64,000 nucleotides of DNA from Pohlia nutans (lineage: Eukaryota > Streptophyta > Bryopsida > Bryales > Mniaceae): the NCBI GenBank assembly GCA_022496805.1, contig CM040106.1, positions 9,486,001 to 9,550,000 on the forward strand, read 5' to 3'. The position numbers and the translations under genes are program-made. Below the pieces are notes generated by a model. It had not been told where the DNA came from and did not search any database. It worked only from the letters and a program-made list of their open reading frames with translations. This document shows, piece by piece, positions 1-11,477 of the stretch. The first letter of the stretch is position 1. Each line of letters starts with the position of its first letter.

Positions 1-154
1 GGTCCGAACCCTGATCTGGTCGTTTGATTAAAGGCAGTGCTCACGATAATCCATTCTGCTTGGTTCATCGGCTGTGATGTGGGTTTAGGAGTCAGGCTCG
101 TGGGCCTCATGCTCGGGAGTTATGTTGTGGTGATCATGCTCGAGAGTCAGGCTC

Positions 155-745
155 GTGGTGATCATGCTCCTCACTCACGCTGTCTTGGTGTTCTCGGTGA
201 TCATGCTCTTCGCTCACGCTGTCTTGGTGTTCTTGGTGATCATGCTCCTCTCTCACGTTGGACTTGGTGTTCTTGGTGATCATGAGTCTTATTTACGCTG
301 TCTTCATGCTCTTCGTGATCATGCTCCTCGCTCACGCTGTCTTGGTGTTCTTGGTGATCATGCTCCTCACTCACGGTGGACTTGGTGTTCCTTTGGTCAT
401 GGCTCCTCACTCACGCTGGACTTGGTGTTCCTTTGGTCATGGTTCCTCACTCACGGTGGACTTGGTGTTCCTTTGGTCATGGCTCCTCACTCACGCTGGA
501 CTTGGTGTTCATTTGGTCATGGCTCCTCACTCACGCTGGACTTGGTGTTCTTTTGGTCATGGCTCCTCACTCACGCTGGATTTGGTGTTCCTTTGGTCAT
601 AGCTCCTCACTCACGCTGGACTTGGTGTTCTTTTGGTCATGGCTCCTCACTCACGCTGGACTTGGTGTTCCTTTGGTCATGGCTCCTCACTCACGCTGGA
701 CTTGGTGTTCCTTTGGTTATGGCTCCTCACTCACGCTGGATAGGT
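155..745. repeat. 40-bp minisatellite array
   Basis: From about 361 to 740 a 40-bp unit containing CTCCTCACTCACGCTGGACT and then TTGGTGTTCCTTTGGTCAT repeats about 9.5 times with only scattered substitutions. From 155 to 360 a related unit of about 39 bp (TGATCATGCTCCTCACTCAC, then GCTGTCTTGGTGTTCT) precedes it. Because 40 is not a multiple of 3, the array reads open in several frames and creates long overlapping ORFs of cyclic peptides. These should not be called genes. Confidence 0.95.
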
Positions 746-1375
746 TGTGGTACGAGTGTACGGTGGTCTTGTTGTTCCTTTGGTCATGCCATGTCTTTTG
801 TTGGCCAAGTGCTGGTCTTGGTGGAGTCATGCTTGTTCTCCTCATTCACGCTGGACTTGGAATACTTGGTCATTATGCACCTCATTCACGCTGGTCTACT
901 GTTCTAGGGTGGTCTTAGTGTTCCTTTGGTCATGCCATGTGTTCATGTTGGCCAAGTGTTGGTCTTGGTGGAGTCATACTGTTCTCCTAATTCACGCTGG
1001 ACTTGGAGTATTTGGTGATCATGCACCTCATTCACGCTGGTCTAGGTGTTCTACGTATTAGATCATGCTCCTCAATCACGTTGTGGGTGTGAGTAACAAG
1101 ATTAGGCTGTGGTGTGTGAGTATCACGAGTTGGGCTGTATGGTGGGAGTAACGGAATCAGCTGTGGGTGTGAGTAACGCGTTCAACGCGTGGTGTGAGTA
1201 ACAAAGTTAGGTTGTGCTGTGAGTAACTCAAGCCAAGCTGTGTTACAAGTGACGCGAGTCAGGTTGTGGTACGAGTGTAGGGTGGTCTTGGTGTTCCTTT
1301 GGTCATGCCATGTGCTCATGTTGGCCAAGTGCTGGTCTTGGTGGAGTCATGCTTGTCAGGTGTGTTGCGAGAAAT
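746..1375. repeat. higher-order degenerate repeat derived from the minisatellite
   Basis: A block containing GGTCATGCCATGT, then GTTGGCCAAGTG and TGGTCTTGGTGGAGTCAT occurs at about 782-830, 931-977 and 1300-1351. Between the copies lie diverged minisatellite units (TTCACGCTGGACTTGG) and GTGAGTAAC-type units. This looks like nested duplication of satellite DNA. No gene is visible. Confidence 0.8.
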
Positions 1376-1875
1376 GCATAGGGGCAATGGTGTTAGTAGC
1401 GGATTCAAGTTGTGCTGCCAGTAGTGCAAGTCACGTTGTGCTTAAAGCCTTGGATGGTCTTGCTGTTTGTTTGGCCAAGTGCGTGTCACACAGTGCGAGA
1501 CCACAGGTTGCGAGTCACATGTGCGAGTTATAGGTTTGAGGGTCATGCATGAGTGGGAGTCATGTGTATGGGGGTCATGCGTATGGAAGTTATGTTGTGG
1601 TGAGTGCATGTGTTCATGACGTCATGGTGCTCGTATTAATAGAGTAACGCGTGGTGTGAGTAACGCGAAGCAGGGTGTGGTGCGAGTCTGCTATATGGAG
1701 TGTCAAGTGTGCATGAGTGATGCGTGGATGAATGTACCACTTATGGATGAATGTGGATGAAAAACCATGGATGAATGTCCCATATATGGATGAATGTGGA
1801 TGAATGTCATATGAGGACTGTGGATGAATGTCCCAAATTCCATATCTCACTGCTAAATTCTCCCAAATTCCATGG
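1080..1875. repeat. degenerate GTGAGTAAC and TGGATGAATG short repeats
   Basis: From about 1085 to 1700 a loose unit with GTGTGAGTAAC and GTTAGGCTGTGG recurs every 35-45 bp. From about 1727 to 1830 the decamer TGGATGAATG, or a near match, occurs about seven times. The stretch has no supported coding content. Confidence 0.75.
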
Positions 1876-1879
1876 TTAT

Positions 1880-2355
1880 ACAAGCCAAATCTCCCAAAAT
1901 ATGTTAATTAAAAAATGAAAAAAACCACGGTTATAGGAACCCTTAACCTAAAAATGATTGCAAAAATCTTTAAAGTCTGCTCTTTAAATTCTGCTCTCCG
2001 CTCACTGCTCGCATACGACCTTTCGCTACGGAGAAAGAACCGTGGCGGCGGAAGACGACATGGTGAGAAGGGGATAAATAGAAGGAGAGGAGGACAAGGA
2101 AATGAATGAAGACGGCGGTGAAGTGAAGAGAGAGGGAGTGGGTGGGTGCGAACTTGGTTGGGAGAATGGTGGCACGTTAGGGTTGGGGACTGCCAAACCT
2201 GGACTTCGGTCCGGTTTTTGCTTTGGGGATACCGAGGTAGTCGGTTCGGTATGTCCGAGCAGCAGCGATGGAGGCGATTGTGATAGTGTGGTTGGGTTGG
2301 TTGCCGATGTCTGTGGCTGAGTTGGTGCGGAAGGTCCAGTCAAAAAAATCTTTGT
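1880..2355. other. spacer with no supported gene
   Basis: Short ORFs here are rich in Gly/Arg or Pro/Ser and show no family motif. If the neighbouring retrotransposon ever had an intact 3' LTR it should lie here, but I see no copy of the TATA-containing LTR sequence found near 8.5 kb. The 3' end therefore looks lost or too diverged to see. Confidence 0.5.
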
Positions 2356-3680
2356 TTAGGTACCACGGTGCGACTCGAAATCCCGAGTTAACTGAGAAAA
2401 AATTTCCACGGTGATGCATTTTGTGTAGATAGGAGTCTTGGTAACGTCTTCATCATCCTCTGCCTCTTCGTTGGTTGCGTCTTGATTGTCTGGTTGGTGA
2501 AGAATGGCACTTTTTTCTGGGGCAGTTCGGGTGGCTTGGAGTAGCTGGTCGTCATTGAGGTATCGGTACGATTTAAGCTTGTTGATGTTGACTATAAACG
2601 GATCCGGAACGAATTTGTCAACAGCGACAAGTAATACCGTATTGATAGGTAGCGGGTAGTGAACTCGGTAAGGCCTAAACCATTTATTTTTGAGATTACC
2701 GGGGTGGATGTTAGTACCTTTGGGGTACCAGAGTACCGGATTGCCTTGTCGGAACTGATGTGTTGGCCCCGTGGTGTTGGCCATTGAGCGCGGTTCCATT
2801 GCAATATCCCTTGAGTCTCGAGAGCTCAATATCGAGATTCGTCCAAGCGCTCCAGATTGGCCGTGCGTGCTGCAAGAACCCGACTAGGCAAATGGTCGCT
2901 AGGGGTGGTCTTTGTCGGTATCAAGTATTTGGTAGGCATTAAGGAGATAATGCCATACGGAAGTTGAAATGTTGTATGACCGATACCAATCTTGAAAGCA
3001 GTGCGGTAGGCAAATAAAACTGTAGGTAACTGTCGGTATCAGTCCGTTTGGTTGTGATTGACCAATTTCTGAAGGAGTTGGACAATCACTTTGTCAGTAG
3101 ACTCGCCTTGACCATTTCCTTGAGGGTAGTATGTGGTGGATGTAGTGTGGCGCAGTAGGAAGTGCTCCATAAGGGCCTAAATGACCTTGTTGTTGGAATG
3201 TACGCCTTGGTCGCTGACGAAATGAAGTGGGCAGCCAAAACGGGTGAGGATGTTGTCATACAGGAATCTGGCCGTGTCCTCGGCGGTGTTGTCGCGGAGT
3301 GCAACCGCTTAGACCCATTTGGTGGCGTAGTCCGTGGCCACCAAGATGTATCGTTTGCCTCCGATTGTGCGTTTGAAGGGGCCTAGTAAATCCAGTCCCC
3401 ATTTCATAAAAGGTTCCGTCAGTAGGGTGGTAAGTAATTTATCGGTCACGGCCTTCTTGAGTCCTCCGACGCATTGACATTCGTCAAAACTCCGACAGTA
3501 TTCAAAAACGTCTTTATGCAGGGATGGCCACCAGTAACCGGCGTCGAGGATTTTCCGAGTGGTAATCTCGGTAGAAAAATGTCCTCCCGAGTCACCGTAG
3601 TGAAGCTCCCGGATAATCAATGTAGTCTGTTCGCCGGTGATGACCTTCTGTATTGAGATATTTTTGCTTTGCCGATACAA
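2356..3680 (-). pseudogene. integrase of the gypsy element
   Basis: Three frame segments together cover an integrase. At 3680-3309 lie the HHCC zinc-binding region (HYGDSGGH ... CRSFDECQC) and the first catalytic Asp (WGLDLLGPF, then ATDYATKWV). In the next frame (about 3308-3060) come the second Asp (VSDQGVH) and the catalytic Glu (YYPQGNGQGEST), so the DDE triad is visible, with a TAG between them near 3178. At 2829-2356 lies the C-terminal tail (GNPVLWYPKGT, NKWFRPYRVHY, INKLKSYRY). This matches the GPY/F-like C-terminus of gypsy integrases. The broken frames mean it is inactive as it stands. Confidence 0.85.
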
Positions 3681-3710
3681 GGTGCCATCGACTAACTGGA
3701 ATGGGAGGGC

Positions 3711-4156
3711 TCAGTAGGCTAACCTTTTCTTGCGCTCGGTACTCCAGTCAGCCGGGAAGGTGCCGGTTTTGAGGTAGTCGTGGACTGTCGTGAGCCACTC
3801 CGGTTGTATGCTGAATAGCTGGGCGTCGGACATGGTATCGATAATACCGGTGGCTGGTTCGGCTACCGTGTTCCGAGAAAGTGCGGCGGCAATACCGTGT
3901 GTCTTGCCCGGTTTGTAAACAACTGTGAAGTCAAATTCCAGAAACAAGAGTAACCATCGAGCAAGACGACCTGAAACTTGAGTTTTGTATACCAAATAGA
4001 TCAATGCCATGTGGTCGACGTAAAACACGAACCGGTTACTGAGGAGGTAGTGTCAAAATTTGTTGATGGCGTAAACCATGGCTAAAGCTTCGCGCTCGGT
4101 AGTCGTATAATTCTTCTCTGCGCGGCTCACTAGTAGATGCGTACACAATGGGCTGG
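3711..4156 (-). pseudogene. RNase H remnant of the gypsy element
   Basis: The C-terminal part of the RNase H region is readable: FYVDHMALIYLVYKTQVSGR, then LLFLEFDFTVVYKPGKTHGI and AAALSRN, which correspond to the usual DH(x)ALxYL...RWxLxLxEFDFxVxYxPGxxNxxADxLSR block. The segment between 4028 and 4156 is in another frame. It follows RT directly, as expected for Ty3/gypsy. Confidence 0.75.
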
Positions 4157-5047
4157 TCAATTTTTCCGGTAGGGTTCTACGCTAGCATAGCTCCTACTGC
4201 AGTATCTGAGGCATCCGTATGAATGTGAAATTCCAGCTTCCAATTGGACTGCGATAAGGATACAAGCGTTGACATAACGCTTTTTTATCTCGGTAAATGC
4301 TTGGTTACATTCGGTAGTCCAAGTAAATGGTTCGTCTTTTCTAGTAAGCAAAGTGATTGGTGCCATAATTTGGGCGTAATCGCGGAAGAAACATCTGTTG
4401 AATTGGGCTAGGCCATTGAAAACCTGGATGTCCTTGATGTTACGAGGGCGAGGCATTGTGACAAGAGCCTCGATTTTCTTCGGATCGGGGAATTTGCCCT
4501 CTGCGGAGACGACATACTCAAGAATCACACCAAAGCGAACAAAAAAACAACATTTCTCGGGATTGAGACTTGTACCGAACTCACGACATTTAGTGAAACA
4601 CTTTTGGAGTTTGTCGAGGTGTGACTCGGTAGTACGATACACGCTAAAGTCGTCGAGGAAGAGCTTCATGAAATCACCGAGATATTCCTTGAAAGCTGGG
4701 TTGACTGCTGGCTGGTACGTTGGCGGAGCGTTCTTCAAACCGAACGGCATGACTACCCAGACAAAGGCTCCCCAGTCGGTAATGAACGCCGTCTTGTGGC
4801 GGTCTTTAGGTGCAATCTTGATCTGGTGATATCCGGAGAAGCCGTCGAGGAATGAGTACATCTCGTTGCCTGCTACCGAGTCAAGGACTTTGTAGGAAAA
4901 CAATAGTGGGTATGGATCCTTCTTGGTTGCCTTGTTGAGACGCCTGGAATCAATGCAAATTTGAAGTTTGCCGTTCTTCTTTGGTACCACAACGATTGGT
5001 GATAACCAGGTAGCATGGTCCACAAGTTCAATAAATCCTACCTGCAA
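4157..5047 (-). pseudogene. reverse transcriptase domain of the gypsy element
   Basis: The 296-codon frame contains the canonical RT blocks in order: VVVPKKNGKLQICIDSRRLN, DPYPLL, FLDGFSGYHQI, KTAFITDWGAFVWVVMPFGL, the catalytic box as LFLDDFSVY (usual YxDD, here FLDD), and the thumb region (GLAQFNRCFFRDYAQI). The beginning of the RNase H connection follows (FTWTTECNQAF). The frame breaks after about residue 270. The enzyme family copies element RNA into DNA in cytoplasmic particles. This copy is cut off from gag-protease upstream and RNase H downstream by frame changes. Confidence 0.9.
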
Positions 5048-5084
5048 AAGTTTGTCAAGATCGGTTTTTACCGCTGTCGCATAA

Positions 5085-7235
5085 TTAGGATTTATTCGGT
5101 AGCGTACTTGATGAATGGGGGGGGGTTCTAGTGTCGAGTTCGCTCTTATGTTGAGCTATGTGTTCCGGGATGCCACGTAGATCATGGTATGACCATGCAA
5201 AAACGTCTTTGAAAGTGCGGAATAAATCTTTGGCCTCTGGTAGGAGGGAGTCCGGGACGGAAGTACCGATATGAATAATGTTGGGGTCGGTATCGGTTCC
5301 GAGGTTGAGGTCTCGTAGTCGCTCTTCCTCTGTCTGCGACCATTTTGCTACCAAGATTTTTTTTACCTTTTCCCAAATCGGTATTTCATCTACTGGCATG
5401 CTGCCTTCCGTATGGGTTATGGCTGGTAAAGTGAGCTTGTTAGTGCTTACCTGGCACAGGTCGTCAATTGCCAATGTTACAATGGAGAGAAGGAACTCCT
5501 TTGCCTCGAGTAGGATGATTTCTTCTTCATTGGTAAAGCCTTCCACGTAATTGTAGCAGACGAGAGCATCGGGAGTCGTGGCTTCAAAGCCTAATTCCCG
5601 GTTAATCCGTATTGTTCGGATAGTACCATTGCCCATGATCTGTATGTCGTCGTTAGCCCAATCGTGAACTACTCTAGCGTCCTTGAGCCATGGTCTACGG
5701 AGCAATAGCGTATATGCCGAATTGACATCCTTACAAGAAATGACGATGAGAATAATGAAATAGGGAATACCAAGAATGAGAATCTTGATGTGCCTGAGCA
5801 AGCCAAGTGGTTGGACGAGGGAGCTGTCCGCCATCCTTAATTTAAAAGGTGTTGGGGTTGGAATTGGTAGTCCAAGTCTGAGTCGCTCGGTTTCGGTGAT
5901 GACATTTACTCCCCATCCTCCATCCAACAGAACGTCATGTAATTGGTGATCTTCAATTTTGAATGAGATAATCGGCATGTGGCGGTCGATCGCTACTACC
6001 GAATGGACTGCCACTATGGGTGGCTCGGTAACCGGGACGGAGGATGGGGTTATCTGAACTAGACGGCGGTGGATATGTTTGGTGATGCTAGGTGCAATAG
6101 CCATAAGGTTTTTGAGACTAACCTGGATTGTTTGTGATTCGATTTGTTGAAGAATAGAGTCGCAGATGTTCATGGTGCTATCAAGAGCGGTCCGAATGAC
6201 GCAAGGTGATGGTGGCTCCAATGGCGAGAGGTCTTGTAGTTCACGGACCGTCTTTATTATGTCTTCGCGCAGCTGCTCTTCTGCTTGCCAATCGAACGCC
6301 TCAGTGCTGCAAGGTGCTTCGGTAGTTGGTACAAGATTGTCTGATACTACCGGGTCCGAACGCTGTGTCTGACTCCGGGTGCGAGGGCCGACGTGAGAAA
6401 CATTGACCGTATGAACATCGGTAATGTTTGTTTTGCTTACCGAGTTTGCGAGTAGTTTGTTTTGCATAGCTTTTTTAACATCCTCATCCAATAGAAGTGG
6501 ACAACGATGTCCCAAGTGTTCGAGTGAACCACATACATTGCATGGGTACCGTTGTACCGGGGCTGCAGCACGAGAATTACGGCGGTTTTTGGTACTTACC
6601 GGAGTTGGTGCTGGCTGAGTTTGAATCTGATGGACGGAAGTCGTATCGGTTTTCTTCCCGTAGTCACTTGCCGAGTTGCGGTAACACGTTCTCCATTCAT
6701 GGCCCATACGATCGTAGCTGGTACACTTGAGGTTACGTCGAGGGTTGTCTTCGGTACAAGTCGAGGGAAGAGTCGGTTGCCGAGATTTGGGTAAGCCTTC
6801 CTCTGCGGTGCGTGCCGAGTCCACTGCTTCCGAAAACGTATGTCGTTGAAGTCCTACCGTGGCTACCTGCAAATATTCCAATAAGCCAGCGCGGAAATTG
6901 CTCAACATGAACATATCATCCGGGGGCACTGGTAGATTTTCCGCTAGTTGCTGGAGACGTTTGGCGTAGTCATCGGCAGATTCATTTGGTTGTTGATTGA
7001 TTGTTCGAAATTGGATGTACGTTTGGTCGTCCGTTTTGATGGTTCGATAGCGCCTTTTGAACGCAGTAAATACCTCCTGCAATGTATTAGTAGGATGTGT
7101 CCGTCTATGATATGCAAACCAATTCGACTCTTTCTCTGTGAGATAATAACCAAATAATTCCAGTTGGACCATGGTTTGTGTTTCGCCATTTAATCTAATA
7201 GCATATTCAAATTTACGGCAATGTGTTTGGGGCAC
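5085..7235 (-). pseudogene. gag core, zinc knuckle and aspartic protease of the gypsy element
   Basis: This 716-codon open frame starts inside gag. Roughly residues 30-140 form the retrotransposon gag domain (WFAYHRRTHP, FKRRYRTIKTDDQTY, FRAGLLEY). A degenerate CCHC knuckle lies near residue 180 (CTSYDRMGHEWRTC, second Cys replaced by Tyr). An intact one lies near residue 235 (CNVCGSLEHLGHRC, CX2CX4HX4C). Near residue 435, LLDGGWGVNVI matches the retroviral-type aspartic protease active site; DGG in place of DTG or DSG occurs in some plant gypsy lineages. The C-terminal part leads towards RT but ends in a stop before it. The first ATG is only the first in this open frame; true translation would begin in the upstream gag. 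Confidence 0.85.
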
Positions 7236-8083
7236 TTATTGGTTTTGTATTCGGGATACGATACTGCTTTTCGGGCTGTCGAGGTAGGACGTCGACCAGC
7301 GAGTGGAATCGGAACGCTTGGATCGTTGGCAGGTCGGTAGGTTGGGGTAGGTACTCCGGGAGCCACAATGCGGCGAGGTTGGAGATAGTTGTATGGACAA
7401 GAAATGGAAGGGTGGTCGGTCTGGCCACAGAATGTGAAAAACCAAATAAGGGGTTTGGGACGAACCTAGTGGTAGTGATGTGGAGGATGAAATCCAAAAA
7501 ATTGTTGTTGCACCGGATATTGATGTCCTGGAATCGATTGTGGTCGAACTGTGCGGTGCATTGATGGCGCATGTCCTTGATCTTGTTGAAATTGGCGTAA
7601 ACGTAAACGTGGAAGTTGTAACCGAGACGTAGCTAAATCGAGGTCTTGTTGAGGTGTTGGTTCTAGGGCAGCCAGGAGTTCTTGATCCGTTGCATCTTCG
7701 TGTGGAAGTTGTTGAACTCGGTCTTGAATGGCCGAGGACTGAAGAAATGCCTGAGTACGAAACCGTTCGCGTTCATTGTCTGTGACGTGTAAGTCTTCCC
7801 AGGTAGCTACTGGGTTGAGGAGTACCGAGTCGAAAGATGGCCGCTGCCAGGTAGAGGAGTGTGGATGTCGTGCGGTTTGAAGTTCTCGCGGGGTCGGTAA
7901 TTCGTCCGGCGTGAGTAAGGGTTGAGGCCGTCGTGTCGGATGAGTGGCTGTTGAGGGAGCTCGGATCATCGGGGACGGTAGCAAATCTTGTACACTGCGG
8001 TAAATACGAGCGTTGGAAATCGTGAGAGCCTCGAGGTCGAACTCGGGCAGTGGTCCTGCAGATCTAGTATGGCGTCGCGCCAT
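7213..8083 (-). pseudogene. gag N-terminal region of the gypsy element
   Basis: An ORF begins with ATG at 8083 and runs to 7466. It encodes a Pro/Gln/Arg-rich, low-complexity protein start typical of the variable N-terminal part of plant gypsy Gag. After 7466 the frame is lost, and related coding continues in other frames to about 7213. There the conserved gag core begins in yet another frame, so at least two frameshifts are needed. It has no catalytic motifs. Confidence 0.6.
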
Positions 8084-8189
8084 GGGAAAGTCTGGTGTAT
8101 CGGAATGTAGACAACCGGACTATGATAACAACGAATGAGCTCGGTAAGACGGATGGTGTAAAAAGGCGCGGTGTCACATAGATACTAAG

Positions 8190-8720
8190 CAATCATAGAG
8201 TATCGGGATCTGTAACTCCGTGTTTTTTAGCAAACGATTTCTAGAATTCGAACACTAGATGGTCGCCAAATGGTAGCTCCTCCTGGTAAGGACCTACTCG
8301 GTAATCAGTGCCGGAGGGGTTGGTAGCTACCGAGGGAAAGGAGTGAAATGGAATGCGATACAGAACACTCAAAACTAGGTCGGTTATCACAAACCGAGGG
8401 AAGACAAATTGATCAAAGTATACAAGTACAAACAGAAGCTACTCGGTAAGCATGAAATCAATAGAGAATACTTCAAACAAGAAATCAGTTATTTGGGAAA
8501 ATGTGGCGTGCCAATGAGGTTGGCTCTATTGCTTTTATACCACAGTACAACCAGATCTGACAATTAGGTCAGATCGGTAAAAAAATGTTTCCTAGATCTA
8601 CATGCTGGGGTAATTTGGAAAATTACCGGGGTAAAAACTGAGACCGGTAGACCTACCACTAACTCCTAATTTACAGTAACATTATGCTTGTACAAGCAGA
8701 TATAATGTTGATTCAACACA
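8190..8720 (-). repeat. probable 5' LTR with TATA box
   Basis: Upstream of gag, the minus strand carries TATAAAAGC (complement of 8531-8539), a plausible LTR promoter. The surrounding sequence, including GGCTCTATTGCTTTTATA and CTTGTAC before a final CA near 8719, has a diverged counterpart at about 51.7-52.24 kb. Exact LTR borders and the primer-binding site could not be fixed. Confidence 0.5.
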
Positions 8721-11425
8721 ATTGATAGATTTATTGAGAACGTGAGAATTCTTTGCAACTTCTTTACCTCTTTATGACATTTCAAGATACATGCCTTTTT
8801 GTTTCAATTGAAATATTTTGATTGTATGTTAGAGAAATGAGTTGTAGGTCTAATAAGAAAATAAAAGAAAGTAAAACCTTGGATATTCACCTTGAAATGA
8901 AGTAATGAAAGAGAGGTATATAGAATGAAAGTAAAAACTAAATTGTAACGTGCATAACTTTGGGATTGAATGAAAAACAATTCAATGGTTTATATGTTTT
9001 AGCAAGCAATAAAAAGCTCTTGTAATTTATTTTTTGAAAAGTTGTTTGAATTGAGCTCAAAGAAAGTTTGGTTTTAAACTCAATTTAACTTGTAATGCTT
9101 TGAGAGATCATATTTTGGTCGATGCCCCCTTTCATGAGCTGCGCAAGAAAAAAAAGTTTAAAAAGTTTAATTGAATTATAGTTATTTTCTAATAGGAAAT
9201 CAAGTATGCTTTTGAACCCAATTTGAATCATGCCAATACAAGTTAAACTCCACCTAGGGGAACTTTCAAAAAAACAACACCTCTACATTGTCTCATGTTA
9301 CAAATTTTACTATTTTGGAAAAGTAATGTTGTTTTTTTTGTACATCTTTTTTTCTTGCTCTTGTGATGAAAAGTACAATCATAACCAATAATACCAAATT
9401 TTGAATTCTAAGAATACATAATATAATTTCATTGAATTTTTAATATTAATTTCTTCTAAATTCTATAAATGAAGATCTAAAAATATTTTGGAAAACTAGA
9501 GCATAGGGATATTTTTAAGTAGATTCTAAAAATATACTAAACTATTCCAAAATAATATAAATTATTTTTAAAATATTCCAAAAGATTCCAAAAGATTCCA
9601 AAATAAAATATTAAAATACTTTTGGTATTATTTATAATATTTCATCAATAAAACAATAGTATTAGAACATTACAATCTTTTTTCGTCAAAAAGTACAACA
9701 TGCTACTATAGTGCAAAAACACCCTTGAACGCGAGTGACATAGAGAAATATAAGTCACTCATTTTCAATTTAAAAACTTGAAATAATTCTTAGCTAATTT
9801 TGTTTTGATTGATGCCACTGAATGGCAATGGATTTCATATGAATCCACAAGGATGTAGTACAATCACTACACGGATATTGTACGGCAAAAATTTGCATTA
9901 TTGATTGATGTTAAAATTGCACGAATATAATAAAAGGCGTTGATATGATACATATACAATACTAGATCCACATTAAAGGCAATCGCATGTTATTTGTGTC
10001 TAATCACCTATGTAATGTATATACACGATTAACGCACGGATTCCGTCAAGCACAACTTTCGTGCAAAAACAACACTTTTTTCATAATCATTGTAAAAACC
10101 CCGGGGAAGTCACTTGGGGAAGTCACTTAGTGTAAATTTTGGGTACATATGAGCGTACAAAGGGTGTTTACTGGGGGGCTTTGAAATAATTGGCATCTTT
10201 CATTATTTATATAATATATAGGGTATATTTCACATGTATTCTAAAAATATTCTTTAAATATTCTCAAATTGGTTTTAAACACTCTATATTAATTTTGTAA
10301 ATTTTTAATTTTTATCTCAAATGAATAAAAGACACCCTATATTTGCTCTCTCATAGTTATTTAAATTCTTGACAGTGACTTCCCCTTAGTATTGCATGGC
10401 ACTTGCATATGATAATGACACTTCTAAATCCACATATGACGTGCGGAATCAATGTTTAATGATAAACACACTATAATTGTTAAAAATCCGTGGGATTCAA
10501 AATTCTTGATGCAAATAGTCCACGTTCCTAATGTATGTGCAAGCAAGTAGTAGTTTTTTTTACATAATCCTAGATAGTGAGCAAGGCCAAGAAGTGGCGA
10601 CTACGGCGAGGGACACATGAATTAATTCATGCATTGGTGACATGGCAAATGTAAATAGGAGTGAGTGTGCAAATTGGGCGTATATGTGTGAGGCAACTGC
10701 TGCTTCTTACATTACGTGGACCACTAGAGAGTAGGGCGATCATTGGAGAGTAGGGCAAAAATGGATGAAGGAAGGAAGTTGCGGGTAAAAAATCGCAACC
10801 GTGGGTAACACTTAATTGCAATTGCCAAACATTATTAATAGGAAAAATATACAAAGTGCACTCCACCTCATTGCAGTCAATCATCATCAATTTAGGACTT
10901 GTGATTCGAGAGACATGGAATTTGGATCGAACTCTTCACCATGACTAGTACTAGAGTGGCATTGTGCCATTGGCCCAGATAATCCCCGTGTTCCACATGA
11001 CCCAAGTTCCCCCTTGTTCTTTGAGTTCCCATGCGTTCCTGTGTTCCCTCATGTTTTTTCTTTTTCTTTTACTTTTGAAATAATTTATCAATAACTTGAT
11101 TCATTTTTTGGTGACATAATACAATTAAGAACTATAACTTCCATATTGTAGGTCCAAAAGCAACGAATCAACTTTGGTGCACCGCTACTTGTGATGAGCT
11201 TTTCAACAATGCTAAAAATGAAACCAAAACCTCTTGTATTCCATTTTTCATAATATAATTCAATTAATAATGACAATATTCAGTAAAAAATCCATAATTT
11301 TCACATTGTAGGTTCAAACACGATGAAACAAACTTTGTGCACCCCTCCTTGTCAAGAAATTTTCGGCTATACCAAGAACGTGGCCGGCCAGCACATGGTC
11401 TAGGAGATCATACATTATATATACA

Positions 11426-11477
<52 letters not shown>

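Larger units (their letters stand above)
2356..8720 (-). mobile_element. decayed Ty3/gypsy LTR retrotransposon
   Basis: The element reads on the minus strand. In order it has an LTR-like region (about 8190-8720), gag (8083 to about 6500), aspartic protease (near 5.93 kb), reverse transcriptase (5047-4157), RNase H (about 4150-3711) and integrase (3680-2356). The order protease-RT-RH-integrase is that of Ty3/gypsy elements rather than copia. Several frameshifts and stops separate the domains, so it is not autonomous. The 3' LTR is not recognisable. The tetramers CGGT and ACCG, often as CGGTA/TACCG, are conspicuous in both coding and LTR parts. Confidence 0.9.

Noticed and set aside
155..918. 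Three overlapping ORFs of 114 to 250 codons
   Set aside because: They are frame-shifted readings of a 40-bp tandem repeat with no protein-like sequence.
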